From an uncultured Anaerolineales bacterium (GTDB lineage: Bacteria; Chloroflexota; Anaerolineae; Anaerolineales; Villigracilaceae), in contig CALGPL010000010.1 of assembly GCA_937960595.1 (NCBI GenBank), positions 92,944 through 156,943 on the forward strand: a DNA stretch of 64,000 nucleotides. Reading direction: 5' to 3'. Positions 7,681 to 17,492 of the stretch are shown here, piece after piece. The number at the start of each line of letters is the position of its first letter. Position 1 is the first letter of the stretch. Under the pieces are notes generated by a model, which worked only from the letters and a program-made list of their open reading frames with translations, was not told the DNA's origin and searched no databases. The position numbers and the translations under genes were made by a program.

Positions 7681-10401
7681 ATGAATCAATACGAATTCCA
7701 CGTTTCCCGAAAGGCCCGCCAAAAATATCAATTCGACGAGGGCCTCTTCGCCCTGAACGGCAACGTTGTCCTGGCCGACTTTGCCGCCGCCCGGCGTTTC
7801 GCCGAGGCGATGAGCCGTGTGCGCGGCCAGCCGGTGCCTGCCAGCGACATCAACGCGATGGGCCTGATCGATGAAGTTCTGCACCTCCTCATCCGCCAAT
7901 ACGAACGGCAGAATCCCGGCCTGATACGCCGCGCCCTGGAAACTCTGACCGGCCTGGAGGCCGAACCTGCCCTGCTGAAATTCACCGAGGAGTTTCCTCC
8001 TCTTCCCGTCCAGCGCGGCGAAATGACCGCCCGCGCCTACCTGGACGGGGAAACGGCCGGCGGCACGCCCCACCGCCAATCCACGCTGGAGGAGATGCTC
8101 CTGCTGCACCTGGCCAACGCCAACCCGGCCTACACCCCCTATCAGGAACTGTTCGATGACCGGGAACTGCGCCAGAAGACCGCCTACCCGCTCATCCTGG
8201 CCCGCCTACAGGAATTCCTGCGCGCCGGCCCCCCTTTTGGCGCAGGCGGCGAGACCCTCCTCGACGTTCTGGCCGCCCCCGGCCGGGTGGCCCCCCACTC
8301 CCTGACTGCCCAACTCGAATATCTGCTCCAGCGCTGGGCCCCGCTCCTGGGCGAACAGTTCGTCCTGCGCCTCTTGCGCGGCCTCGACCATCTCAAAGAA
8401 GAAATCATCCGCGGCGCTTTCGCCGGCGGCTTTGCCGGTCAGGCCCCCGTCCTGACCTTCGGCGGCTACGCCGAATACGAACGTTTCAGCCCCGACCGCG
8501 ACTGGATGCCGCGCTGCGTCCTGATCGCCAAAAACTCCTACGTCTGGCTCGAACAACTCTCGCGCAAATACAAATTCTGGGTCAAGACCCTCGACCTGAT
8601 CCCCGACCAGGAACTGGACCTCCTGGCCGAGCGCGGCTTCACCGGCCTGTGGCTGATCGGCCTGTGGGAACGCAGCCGCGCCAGTCAGCGCATCAAACAG
8701 CGCATGGGCGACCAGGACGCCGTCGCCTCGGCCTATTCGCTCTACGCCTACGACATCGCCGCCGACCTGGGCGGCTGGGAAGCGCTCGCCAACCTGCGCG
8801 CCCGCGCCTGGCAGCGCGGCATCCGCCTGGCCGCCGACATGGTCCCCAATCACATGGGCATCGACTCGCGCTGGGTCGCCGAACGCCCCGACTGGTTCCT
8901 CTCGCTGCCCTATCCCCCCTACCCCAACTACACCTTCAACAGCGAAGACCTCTCCGACGACCCCCGCATGGCGGTCGTCATCGAAGACCATTACTACGAC
9001 CGCAGCGACGCCGCGGTGGTCTTCAAACGCGTCGACCGCCTCACCGGCGAGACGCGCTACATTTATCACGGCAACGACGGCACCTCCATGCCCTGGAACG
9101 ACACCGCCCAACTGGATTACTCGAAAGCCGAAGTGCGCGAAGCCGTCATCCAAGCCATCCTGCACGTAGCGCGCAACTTCCCCATCATCCGCTTCGACGC
9201 GGCGATGACCCTGGCCAAGAAGCACATCCAGCGCCTGTGGTTCCCCCCGCCCGGACAGGGCGGCGCCATCCCGTCGCGCGCCGAACACGGCATGACCCAG
9301 GCCGAATTCGACGCCGCCATCCCCAACGAATTCTGGCGCGAGGTCGTGGACCGCGTCGCCGCCGAAGTGCCGGATACCCTCCTCCTGGCCGAAGCCTTCT
9401 GGTTGATGGAGGGTTACTTCGTCCGCACCCTGGGCATGCACCGCGTCTACAACTCGGCCTTCATGCACATGCTGCGCGACGAGGACAACGCCAAGTACCG
9501 CCAGGTAATGAAGAACGTCCTGGAATTCGACCCGCAGGTGCTCAAACGTTTTGTCAACTTCATGAACAACCCCGACGAGAAGACCGCCATCGAACAATTC
9601 GGCGACGGCGACAAGTACTTCGGCGTCTGCATGCTCATGTCCACCCTGCCCGGCCTGCCGATGTTCGGCCACGGTCAGATCGAAGGCTATCGCGAAAAGT
9701 ACGGCATGGAATTCCGCACCCCCAAGTGGGACGAATGGCCGAACGAAGGCCTCATCAAAGGCCACGAATGGAAAGTCTTTCCGCTCCTGCACCGGCGCTA
9801 CCTCTTTGCCGAGGTGGACAACTTCCTGCTTTACGACTTCTACACCCCCGAAGGCCACGTCAACGAGGACGTCTTCGCCTTCTCCAACCGCGCCGGCCTG
9901 GAGCGCGGCCTGGTCGTCTACCACAACAAATATGCTGCGACGCGCGGCTGGATCAAGACCTCGGTCGCTTTCATGGACAAAGCCTCCGGGGCCCTCGTCC
10001 AGCGAACGCTTGCCGACGGGCTGGCCCTGCCCTCCGAGGGCTACGTCATCTTCCGCGATTACGTCACCCACCTGGAATACCTCCGCCCCTGCCGCGACCT
10101 GGTCGAGCGCGGCCTGTACGTGGAACTGGGCGCCTACCAGCACCATGCCTTCCTCGACTGGCGCTTCGTGAGCGACGACGGCGGGCGCTGGACTGAGGTG
10201 TATCGCGCCCTGGGCGAGGCGGGGGTCGAATCGGTCCAGGCGAAATACGACGAGCGGTTCGCCCCTCAGCCTGCCCCAGAACCGGCACCGAAGAAGAAGC
10301 CGGCCAAGCGGACACCCACAAAGGGCCAGACGGCCAAGAGCAGCAGAAATTCGAAAAAAGCCAAACGATCGTCGAAGAAGACCCCGCCGCCGGAATCATG
10401 A
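7681..10401 (+). CDS. Large GH13-like alpha-amylase family enzyme with extra N-terminal domain
   Basis: A 906-residue protein without signal peptide. Residues 1-280 form a largely helical region that I do not recognise. The GH13 barrel follows: MVPNHMGIDSRW (region I), IIRFDAAMTL with the predicted nucleophile D506, LLLAEAFWLMEG with acid/base E571, and NNPDEKTA with D632. In region IV the usual His before Asp is Pro (NNPD rather than NHD), which may alter substrate contact. A Lys/Pro-rich tail (about 865-906) ends the chain. The stop overlaps the ATG of a polytopic membrane protein by four bases. Likely acts on alpha-glucans or transfers glycosyl units in the cytoplasm; specificity unknown. 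Confidence 0.75.
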   Translation: MNQYEFHVSRKARQKYQFDEGLFALNGNVVLADFAAARRFAEAMSRVRGQPVPASDINAMGLIDEVLHLLIRQYERQNPGLIRRALETLTGLEAEPALLKFTEEFPPLPVQRGEMTARAYLDGETAGGTPHRQSTLEEMLLLHLANANPAYTPYQELFDDRELRQKTAYPLILARLQEFLRAGPPFGAGGETLLDVLAAPGRVAPHSLTAQLEYLLQRWAPLLGEQFVLRLLRGLDHLKEEIIRGAFAGGFAGQAPVLTFGGYAEYERFSPDRDWMPRCVLIAKNSYVWLEQLSRKYKFWVKTLDLIPDQELDLLAERGFTGLWLIGLWERSRASQRIKQRMGDQDAVASAYSLYAYDIAADLGGWEALANLRARAWQRGIRLAADMVPNHMGIDSRWVAERPDWFLSLPYPPYPNYTFNSEDLSDDPRMAVVIEDHYYDRSDAAVVFKRVDRLTGETRYIYHGNDGTSMPWNDTAQLDYSKAEVREAVIQAILHVARNFPIIRFDAAMTLAKKHIQRLWFPPPGQGGAIPSRAEHGMTQAEFDAAIPNEFWREVVDRVAAEVPDTLLLAEAFWLMEGYFVRTLGMHRVYNSAFMHMLRDEDNAKYRQVMKNVLEFDPQVLKRFVNFMNNPDEKTAIEQFGDGDKYFGVCMLMSTLPGLPMFGHGQIEGYREKYGMEFRTPKWDEWPNEGLIKGHEWKVFPLLHRRYLFAEVDNFLLYDFYTPEGHVNEDVFAFSNRAGLERGLVVYHNKYAATRGWIKTSVAFMDKASGALVQRTLADGLALPSEGYVIFRDYVTHLEYLRPCRDLVERGLYVELGAYQHHAFLDWRFVSDDGGRWTEVYRALGEAGVESVQAKYDERFAPQPAPEPAPKKKPAKRTPTKGQTAKSSRNSKKAKRSSKKTPPPES

Positions 10402-11993
10402 GTGGCAAAGCCATCGAGGATCGCGATCGCCTGCCAAACCGCGCTGCAATGGACTCTCCCCAAAACCCGATCCCTGCCCCGGAAAAGCCCACCGCGCCTC
10501 TCTCGCCCCTGCCCCTGGCCGCGCTGACAACCCTCTACCTGCTCTTGCCGGCGCTGCTCTTCGCCTGGGGCTGGCTGCGGACGCCGTATGCCCTGACCGT
10601 CACCCTCATTGCCGGGATCGCGGTTTTCTTTGACTGGCGAGAGGCCTGGCGCGAGCGCGACCGGACCTTCCACCGGCGTCTGCGCTCCCTCTGGCCGGCG
10701 CTGCTGCTCCTGCTCGCCTGGCTGCTGCTCTCGGGTGTGGGCGGCTTCGGCCTGCAAAACGGCGACTACAAATCCAGCAATGCCCTGCTGCGCGGCCTGA
10801 TCGAATCCGACTGGCCGCTGCAAATCGAGTTCGAACGTCAGACCGTGCCGGTGGTCTATTACCTGGCCTACTTCCTCCCGGCGGCGGCAGTCGGCAAGGC
10901 CTTCGGCTGGGGAGCGGCCAACATTTTCATCTTCTTCTGGACCCTGACGGGCGTCCTGCTGGCCTTCGGCTGGTTCCGGCGGCTGACCTCTCTCCCGGCC
11001 AGAGTCTGGCCGACCCTGGCGCTGGCCCTGCTCTTCTGCCTGGCCAGCGGCCTGGACGCGGTCGGCCATTACACCGACCCCGAAACGCCCTTCCAATGGG
11101 GCGCCCACATCGAAAACTGGGCCAAACTCTTCCAGTTCTCCTCTCAGACCACCCTGCTCTACTGGGTGCCGCAACAGGCGCTGGCCGCCTGGCTGATGGC
11201 CGGCCTGACCCTCGCCTGCCTCGACGACCCGCGCCTGTTCCGTTCCCTGGGCCTGGCCGTCGCCGCCGGCATCCTCTGGACCCCCTTCGGGGTGGTGGGC
11301 GCGGCACCCTATCTGCTGGCGGCGGGGATCACGCTGCTGGTCAGGAAACAGGCGCGGGTCCTGTTGGCGCCGCTTCCCGTCGCGCTCAACCTGGGCGCCG
11401 GACTGGTCGCCGTCATCCACGCCCTCTACATTCTCTCCAACCGCTACGCCTTTCCCGTCGGCCTGCTCTGGACTCTGGCCGAAGACCGAAACGCTTATCT
11501 TTGGACAGCCCTCGAATTCTGGTCGCTGGAATTCGGCCTGCTGGCCGCCTGCGCGGCCGTCGCCCGTCTGCTGGGCCGGGCCGCCTCGCAAGGCGAAAAG
11601 AAGGCCGGCCTCCCGCCCGGCTGGTTCGGCCTGCTCTGCCTGATCCTCTCGGCCCTGCCGCTGTTCAAGATGGGCTACAACAACGACCTGGTGATGCGCG
11701 CCTCGATTCCTTCGCTGTTCTACTTCTGGATCTTCATCGGCCAGACGTTGATGGGCGCCGCTCCGCCGCGTCGGCGCGGCTGGAGCCTGGCGCTGCGGAT
11801 TGTGCTGCTCCTCCTTCTGCTGGCCGGCAGTTACACCAGTTTCTCGGAAATCATCCGCTCGGTCAACAATTTCCACTTCGGCCCTCCGAATCCGGAAGAG
11901 GTCAAACCCATCGCCGAGGCCTCCTATCCTCACATTGTTGCCCAGCGAATCGGGAACGACGAATCTCTCTTCTTCCGTCTGCTGGGACGCTGA
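10398..11993 (+). CDS. Polytopic membrane protein coupled to the GH13-like gene
   Basis: A 531-residue hydrophobic protein with about eleven membrane segments, beginning near residue 35 after a charged, Pro-rich N-terminus. The layout of long periplasmic loops resembles GT-C-type membrane proteins, but I do not recognise a family motif. Its ATG overlaps the stop of the upstream GH13-like gene (ATGA), so the two are co-translated and probably act in one process. An alternative start is the Met at 10449. Confidence 0.65.
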   Translation: MSGKAIEDRDRLPNRAAMDSPQNPIPAPEKPTAPLSPLPLAALTTLYLLLPALLFAWGWLRTPYALTVTLIAGIAVFFDWREAWRERDRTFHRRLRSLWPALLLLLAWLLLSGVGGFGLQNGDYKSSNALLRGLIESDWPLQIEFERQTVPVVYYLAYFLPAAAVGKAFGWGAANIFIFFWTLTGVLLAFGWFRRLTSLPARVWPTLALALLFCLASGLDAVGHYTDPETPFQWGAHIENWAKLFQFSSQTTLLYWVPQQALAAWLMAGLTLACLDDPRLFRSLGLAVAAGILWTPFGVVGAAPYLLAAGITLLVRKQARVLLAPLPVALNLGAGLVAVIHALYILSNRYAFPVGLLWTLAEDRNAYLWTALEFWSLEFGLLAACAAVARLLGRAASQGEKKAGLPPGWFGLLCLILSALPLFKMGYNNDLVMRASIPSLFYFWIFIGQTLMGAAPPRRRGWSLALRIVLLLLLLAGSYTSFSEIIRSVNNFHFGPPNPEEVKPIAEASYPHIVAQRIGNDESLFFRLLGR

Positions 11994-12020
11994 ACGGATG
12001 CCCCCCTTGCGTTCTTTTGT

Positions 12021-12036
12021 TAGGAAATCTTTCCTA
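12021..12036. promoter_or_regulatory. Perfect palindrome upstream of the CDF transporter gene
   Basis: TAGGAAA-TC-TTTCCTA is a perfect inverted repeat ending 26 bases before the -10 box, next to the expected -35 position. With the preceding T it reads TTAGG-N8-CCTAT, similar in layout to DtxR/IdeR-type metal operators. Function is inferred. Confidence 0.4.
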
Positions 12037-12062
12037 TTGTGTTAGGCTGAGCATTTCACAGG

Positions 12063-12068
12063 TATAAT
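12063..12068 (+). promoter_or_regulatory. -10 element of the CDF transporter gene
   Basis: A consensus TATAAT lies 24 bases before the ATG. The -35 region is weak, which is common for regulated promoters. Confidence 0.55.
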
Positions 12069-12092
12069 CAGGCCGTTTCACAAAGAGGTTTC

Positions 12093-13046
12093 ATGACTTC
12101 CGAATCGGCTCAAAAAGAAAAACGCTCGGTAGCCTTCCTCTCCGTCCTGGCGGCGGTGGGACTGACGACCTTCAAACTCATCGTCGGCTTGCTGACCAAC
12201 TCGCTCGGCATCCTGGCCGAAGCGGCCCATTCGGGGCTGGACCTGGTGGCCGCCGCCATGACGTACTTTGCCGTGCGCGTCTCCGACAAGCCTGCTGACC
12301 GCACTCACCAGTACGGCCACGGCAAGATCGAGAATCTCTCGGCGCTGTTCGAGACCCTCCTGCTGCTGGCCACCTCCGGCTGGATCATCTACGAGGCCAT
12401 TGATCGGCTCTTCTTTCATCCTGCCCGCGTCGAGGCCTCGGTCTGGGCCTTCGTGGTGATGGGGATTTCGATCATCATCGACATCAACCGTTCCAAGATG
12501 CTCTACAAGGCGGCCAGGAAATACAACAGCCAGGCGCTGGAGGCCGACGCCTTGCATTTCCGCACCGACATCTGGTCGTCGTCGGTCGTCATCGTCGGCC
12601 TGATCGGCGTGACGGTGGCGCGCTTCCTCCCCGGCCTGGACTGGATGCACGCTGCCGACTCGCTCGCCGCCCTGGTGGTGGCTCTGATCGTCATCTACGT
12701 CAGCGGCGAACTCGGCTGGCGGACCGTCTCGGCCTTGCTGGACAGCGCCCCGCAGGGCATGGCCGAGAAGATCGAGCAGGCCGCCGCGGCCGTGCCGGGC
12801 GTGGTCAACGCCCATGCTGTACGCATCCGCCCGTCGGGGGCGCATTGGTTTGTGGATATGCACGTCACGATGGACGGCAATGCCACCCTCAACGACGCCC
12901 ACGCCGCCACGGAGAAGATCGAAGCGGCCGTGCAGGAATTTGTGACCCTGGCCGATGTGACCGTGCATGTGGAGCCGGTCGATCATGTGCCCTCCCCAAA
13001 GAGCAAGGGCGCGCCCAAAAAGAATCGGCGCCAACGCCCGGCATAA
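12093..13046 (+). CDS. Cation diffusion facilitator (CDF) metal exporter
   Basis: A 317-residue CDF transporter with six membrane helices (residues about 15-215) and a cytoplasmic C-terminal metallochaperone-like domain (215-300). Metal-site residues are visible as AHSGLDLVAA in helix 2 and ALHFRTDIWSS in helix 5, the HxxxD pairs used for Zn, Fe or Mn antiport. HQYGHGKIENLSALFE is the typical loop after helix 2. AAAGAGG precedes the start at good spacing. A Lys/Arg-rich tail follows residue 300. A palindrome in the promoter region suggests metal control. Metal specificity cannot be set from sequence alone. Confidence 0.9.
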   Translation: MTSESAQKEKRSVAFLSVLAAVGLTTFKLIVGLLTNSLGILAEAAHSGLDLVAAAMTYFAVRVSDKPADRTHQYGHGKIENLSALFETLLLLATSGWIIYEAIDRLFFHPARVEASVWAFVVMGISIIIDINRSKMLYKAARKYNSQALEADALHFRTDIWSSSVVIVGLIGVTVARFLPGLDWMHAADSLAALVVALIVIYVSGELGWRTVSALLDSAPQGMAEKIEQAAAAVPGVVNAHAVRIRPSGAHWFVDMHVTMDGNATLNDAHAATEKIEAAVQEFVTLADVTVHVEPVDHVPSPKSKGAPKKNRRQRPA

Positions 13047-13098
13047 TTGGCGGCAACCAGGACTTGCAGGCAATCTCCAACCTGCAATCTCCGGCCTC

Positions 13099-13107
13099 TG
13101 ATATAAT
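13099..13107 (+). promoter_or_regulatory. Extended -10 promoter of the roadblock gene
   Basis: TGA followed by TATAAT forms an extended -10 element 37 bases before the gene start. No -35 consensus is visible, as expected for this promoter class. Confidence 0.55.
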
Positions 13108-13144
13108 TATGTGGTAAACTCAGGCAAGCACTTCCGGAGAGACA

Positions 13145-13522
13145 ATGATGAGCGTCAATCGCAGCGAACAAATGGTCAACCGCCTGCGTTCCATGCAGGC
13201 CTCCGCCCCGGATATCGAAGCCTCCGCCATCGTCTCGGTTGACGGGTTGATCATGGCCTCGGCCCTGCCGGCCGATGTGGAAGAAGACCGCGTCTCGGCC
13301 ATGTCGGCTGCCATGCTCAGCCTGGGCGAACGCATCGCCACCGAACTCGGGCGCGGCGGCCTGGACCAAGTCTATATCAAAGGGAACAATGGCTTCATTG
13401 TGCTGACCTCGGTCGGCTCCGAAGCCGTCCTGACTGCGCTGGCCCGTCAGGAGGCCAAATTGGGCCTGATCTTTCTCGAAATGCGCCGCGCCGCGGAAGA
13501 TTTGATCAAACTGGTCGGATGA
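13145..13522 (+). CDS. Roadblock/LC7 domain protein
   Basis: A 125-residue single roadblock/LC7 domain: AIVSVDGLIMASAL near the N-terminus and QVYIKGNNGFIVLTSVG in the second half. Bacterial members usually dimerise and act as GTPase-activating or regulatory partners of small MglA-type GTPases. No GTPase gene is adjacent, so the partner is elsewhere. Met at 13148 is an equally possible start. A strong hairpin with a T-rich tail follows the gene. Confidence 0.8.
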   Translation: MMSVNRSEQMVNRLRSMQASAPDIEASAIVSVDGLIMASALPADVEEDRVSAMSAAMLSLGERIATELGRGGLDQVYIKGNNGFIVLTSVGSEAVLTALARQEAKLGLIFLEMRRAAEDLIKLVG

Positions 13523-13564
13523 AGCGTCTCCAGCCAAACTTCCTGTCCAAAACGCACAACCCCT

Positions 13565-13604
13565 CGGGGAGGTCGCCGCAACACCGGCCCTCCCCGCTTC
13601 TTTT
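13565..13604 (+). terminator. Intrinsic terminator after the roadblock gene
   Basis: CGGGGAGG and CCTCCCCG pair around a 16-base loop and are followed by CTTCTTTT. It separates the roadblock gene from pyrG. Confidence 0.65.
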
Positions 13605-13682
13605 GCATTTCAGCCCAGGCCAGGCAAAGCCGGCGTCGAAGAGTCGGCCCCAACGAGCCCATTTCCCGTTTGAGAGGTGGCC

Positions 13683-15302
13683 ATGATCACAAAATATCTG
13701 TTCTTCACCGGCGGCGTCGTCAGTTCGGTCGGCAAAGGGGTGACCGCCGCGGCAGTCGGGTTGCTGCTCAAGGAGCGCGGCTTCAAGGTCGCCGTCCAGA
13801 AACTCGACCCCTACATCAACGTTGACCCCGGAACGATGAGTCCCTACCAGCACGGCGAGGTCTTTGTGCTCGATGACGGCGCCGAAACCGACCTCGATCT
13901 GGGTCACTACGAACGCTTCATTGACGTGCGCCTGAACCACGTCTGCAACGTGACCACCGGCCAGGTCTACGCCGAGGTGATCGCCAAAGAGCGCCGCGGC
14001 GACTACCTGGGCGGCACCATCCAGGTTATTCCGCACATCACCAACGAGATCAAGCACCGCATCGGCGCGGTCGCCAAGACCACCGGCGCGGAGATCGTCC
14101 TGGTCGAGGTCGGCGGGACGGTCGGCGACATCGAGTCGCAGCCCTTTCTAGAGGCCCTGCGCCAGATGCGCTCCGAACTGGGGCGCGAGAACACCTTTGC
14201 CACCCACGTCACCTGGCTGCCCTACATCGGCGCCACCGACGAACTGAAGACCAAGCCGACCCAGCACTCGGTGCGCGAATTGCGCTCGATCGGCATTTCG
14301 CCCGATATGATCGTCGCCCGCGCCGACTTCCCGATCGAGGAAAACCTGTGCGACAAAATCGCCCTGTTCTGCGACGTGGAAAAGCGGGCGGTCATCCCGA
14401 TGATGACCACCCGCATCCTGTACGAGGTCCCTCTTCTGATCGAACGAGCCGGGGTCGCCGACTACATCCTGGAAAAACTCGGCCTGGAAGCCCGCCGCCA
14501 GCCAGACTGGTCGGCCTGGGAGCGGCTGGTCGAGGAAGTGCGCCGCCCCAAGCCGCCGCTCAAGATCGCCCTGGTGGGCAAGTACGTGGAACTGCATGAC
14601 GCTTACATCTCTGTGCGCGAGGCCCTCAAACACGCCGCCCTGGCGCAGGGCGTCGAACTGGAAATTCTGTGGGTCCATTCGGCGGACCTGGAAAAGGGCA
14701 AGGGCTGGGAGGTGCTCGAAAGCGCCGCCGGCATCGTCGTCCCGGGCGGATTCGGCTCGCGCGGCACGGAGGGCAAAATCCAGGCGGCCAAATATGCCCG
14801 CGAACAGAAAATCCCCTATCTGGGGTTGTGTCTGGGCATGCAGGTCATGGTGATCGATTTCGCTCGTCACGTCTTGGGATTGGAAAACGCCAACTCGTCC
14901 GAATTCGACCGTTCAACCCCCTACCCGGTCATTGACCTGATGCTCGAGCAGCGCGCCATCACCGACATGGGCGGGACCATGCGCCTGGGCCTCTATCCCT
15001 GCGTGCTCAAGCCGGAGACAAAGGCCGCCGCGGCTTACGGCGCCGAGAAGGTCGAAGAACGCCACCGTCACCGCTTCGAACTCAACAACAACTACCGCGC
15101 CGCGCTCGAAAAGGGCGGCATGGTCTTCTCCGGCCTCTCGCCCGATGGCATGTTGGTCGAAATTGCAGAGGTCAAAGATCATCCTTACATGGTCGGTAGC
15201 CAGTTCCATCCCGAATTTCTCTCGCGGCCGATGCGCCCGCATCCGCTGTTCGTGGGGTTGATTCGCGCCGCCAAAGAGAGAGCCGGTTGCGCCGACGGCT
15301 AA
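13683..15302 (+). CDS. pyrG: CTP synthase
   Basis: A 539-residue CTP synthase making CTP from UTP, ATP and glutamine. The N-terminal synthetase domain starts TKYLFFTGGVVSSVGKG (P-loop-like) and includes PYINVDPGTMSPYQHGEV. The C-terminal class I glutaminase domain carries YLGLCLGMQ with nucleophile C383 and SQFHPEF with the catalytic His. Length is typical. I chose the ATG at 13683 over the GTG two codons upstream because it matches the family start and has GAGAGG at usable spacing. Confidence 0.96.
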   Translation: MITKYLFFTGGVVSSVGKGVTAAAVGLLLKERGFKVAVQKLDPYINVDPGTMSPYQHGEVFVLDDGAETDLDLGHYERFIDVRLNHVCNVTTGQVYAEVIAKERRGDYLGGTIQVIPHITNEIKHRIGAVAKTTGAEIVLVEVGGTVGDIESQPFLEALRQMRSELGRENTFATHVTWLPYIGATDELKTKPTQHSVRELRSIGISPDMIVARADFPIEENLCDKIALFCDVEKRAVIPMMTTRILYEVPLLIERAGVADYILEKLGLEARRQPDWSAWERLVEEVRRPKPPLKIALVGKYVELHDAYISVREALKHAALAQGVELEILWVHSADLEKGKGWEVLESAAGIVVPGGFGSRGTEGKIQAAKYAREQKIPYLGLCLGMQVMVIDFARHVLGLENANSSEFDRSTPYPVIDLMLEQRAITDMGGTMRLGLYPCVLKPETKAAAAYGAEKVEERHRHRFELNNNYRAALEKGGMVFSGLSPDGMLVEIAEVKDHPYMVGSQFHPEFLSRPMRPHPLFVGLIRAAKERAGCADG

Positions 15303-15369
15303 CCCGCCGCAGATTCGACCAATTCGGCCAGGTGATGCAACTTTCTCTCTTGGAGCGCATCTAAAGAAC

Positions 15370-15486
15370 ATGACGCAAACGGAAAACACCCCCAAAATGA
15401 AAATCTTCAAACTGGCCTTCGTTTGCGCGCTTTGCATCGGCCTGGTAGCAGGGCTGGCCTATCTGATCCAACTCTTTATCTCATAA
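15370..15486 (+). CDS. Possible small single-pass membrane protein (38 aa)
   Basis: A 38-codon frame beginning MTQTENTPKMKIFKLAF and continuing into one hydrophobic helix (about residues 13-37). It lies between pyrG and the DUF2892 gene, in the same orientation. The start lacks a strong Shine-Dalgarno. The hydrophobic composition and position are the only support; it may not be expressed. Confidence 0.35.
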   Translation: MTQTENTPKMKIFKLAFVCALCIGLVAGLAYLIQLFIS

Positions 15487-15505
15487 ATATCGAAGGAGAA
15501 TTCAT

Positions 15506-17160
<1,655 letters not shown>

Positions 17161-17184
17161 ACGGTCATCATACTCGAGAATCGG

Positions 17185-17216
17185 CATGCGCGTCTTTCTG
17201 ACGCGCATGATTTTTT
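17185..17216 (+). terminator. Intrinsic terminator of eno
   Basis: CATGCGCGTC and GACGCGCATG form a ten-bp stem with a five-base loop, followed by a run of six T. Confidence 0.9.
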
Positions 17217-17424
17217 AAAGGCGCCCCGCTGCCTTTACGCCGGCGGCCCTTGCGCCGGGGGACCGGATTCGTCATCGCCGCCAAGACGCGACGAACGGCA
17301 AGGCCCCAAAAATCTACCAGGAAACGTCCTGGGCAGCCCAAATTCTTCTGGGCGCCTTTGCGTCTCGAAAGAAAACCCTTAATTCATACAACCGCTTTTT
17401 CACGGACACGGTTAGTTAAAAGAC
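17217..17424. other. Intergenic region with imperfect inverted GC-rich segments
   Basis: This is most of the only gap longer than 300 bases. It holds a GC-rich stretch near 17225-17265, then two opposed segments: CGCCAAGACGCGACGAACGGC near 17279 and GGGCGCCTTTGCGTCTCG near 17352, partly inverted copies of each other. They may be a decayed intergenic repeat. A 62-codon frame here looks non-coding. The ROK promoter follows. Confidence 0.35.
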
Positions 17425-17452
17425 TTGACAAAGTTTAAATTCGTGCTATTAT
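17425..17452 (+). promoter_or_regulatory. Near-consensus promoter of the ROK regulator gene
   Basis: TTGACA, a 16-base spacer and TATTAT, with TGC directly before the -10 as an extended element. The surroundings are clearly AT-rich compared with the rest of the window. It drives the regulator and possibly the whole sugar locus. Confidence 0.8.
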
Positions 17453-17492
17453 ATTCCAAGAAGTCTGGCGAAAATTCCCCCTTTTTGGGCGA

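Noticed and set aside
8206..10146. Open frame of 646 codons on the minus strand
   Set aside because: It runs antisense through the GH13-like gene, whose catalytic motifs are intact; the frame is a by-product of high G+C.
17250..17438. 62-codon frame behind eno
   Set aside because: It crosses the -35 of the ROK promoter, has no ribosome-binding site and is very basic.
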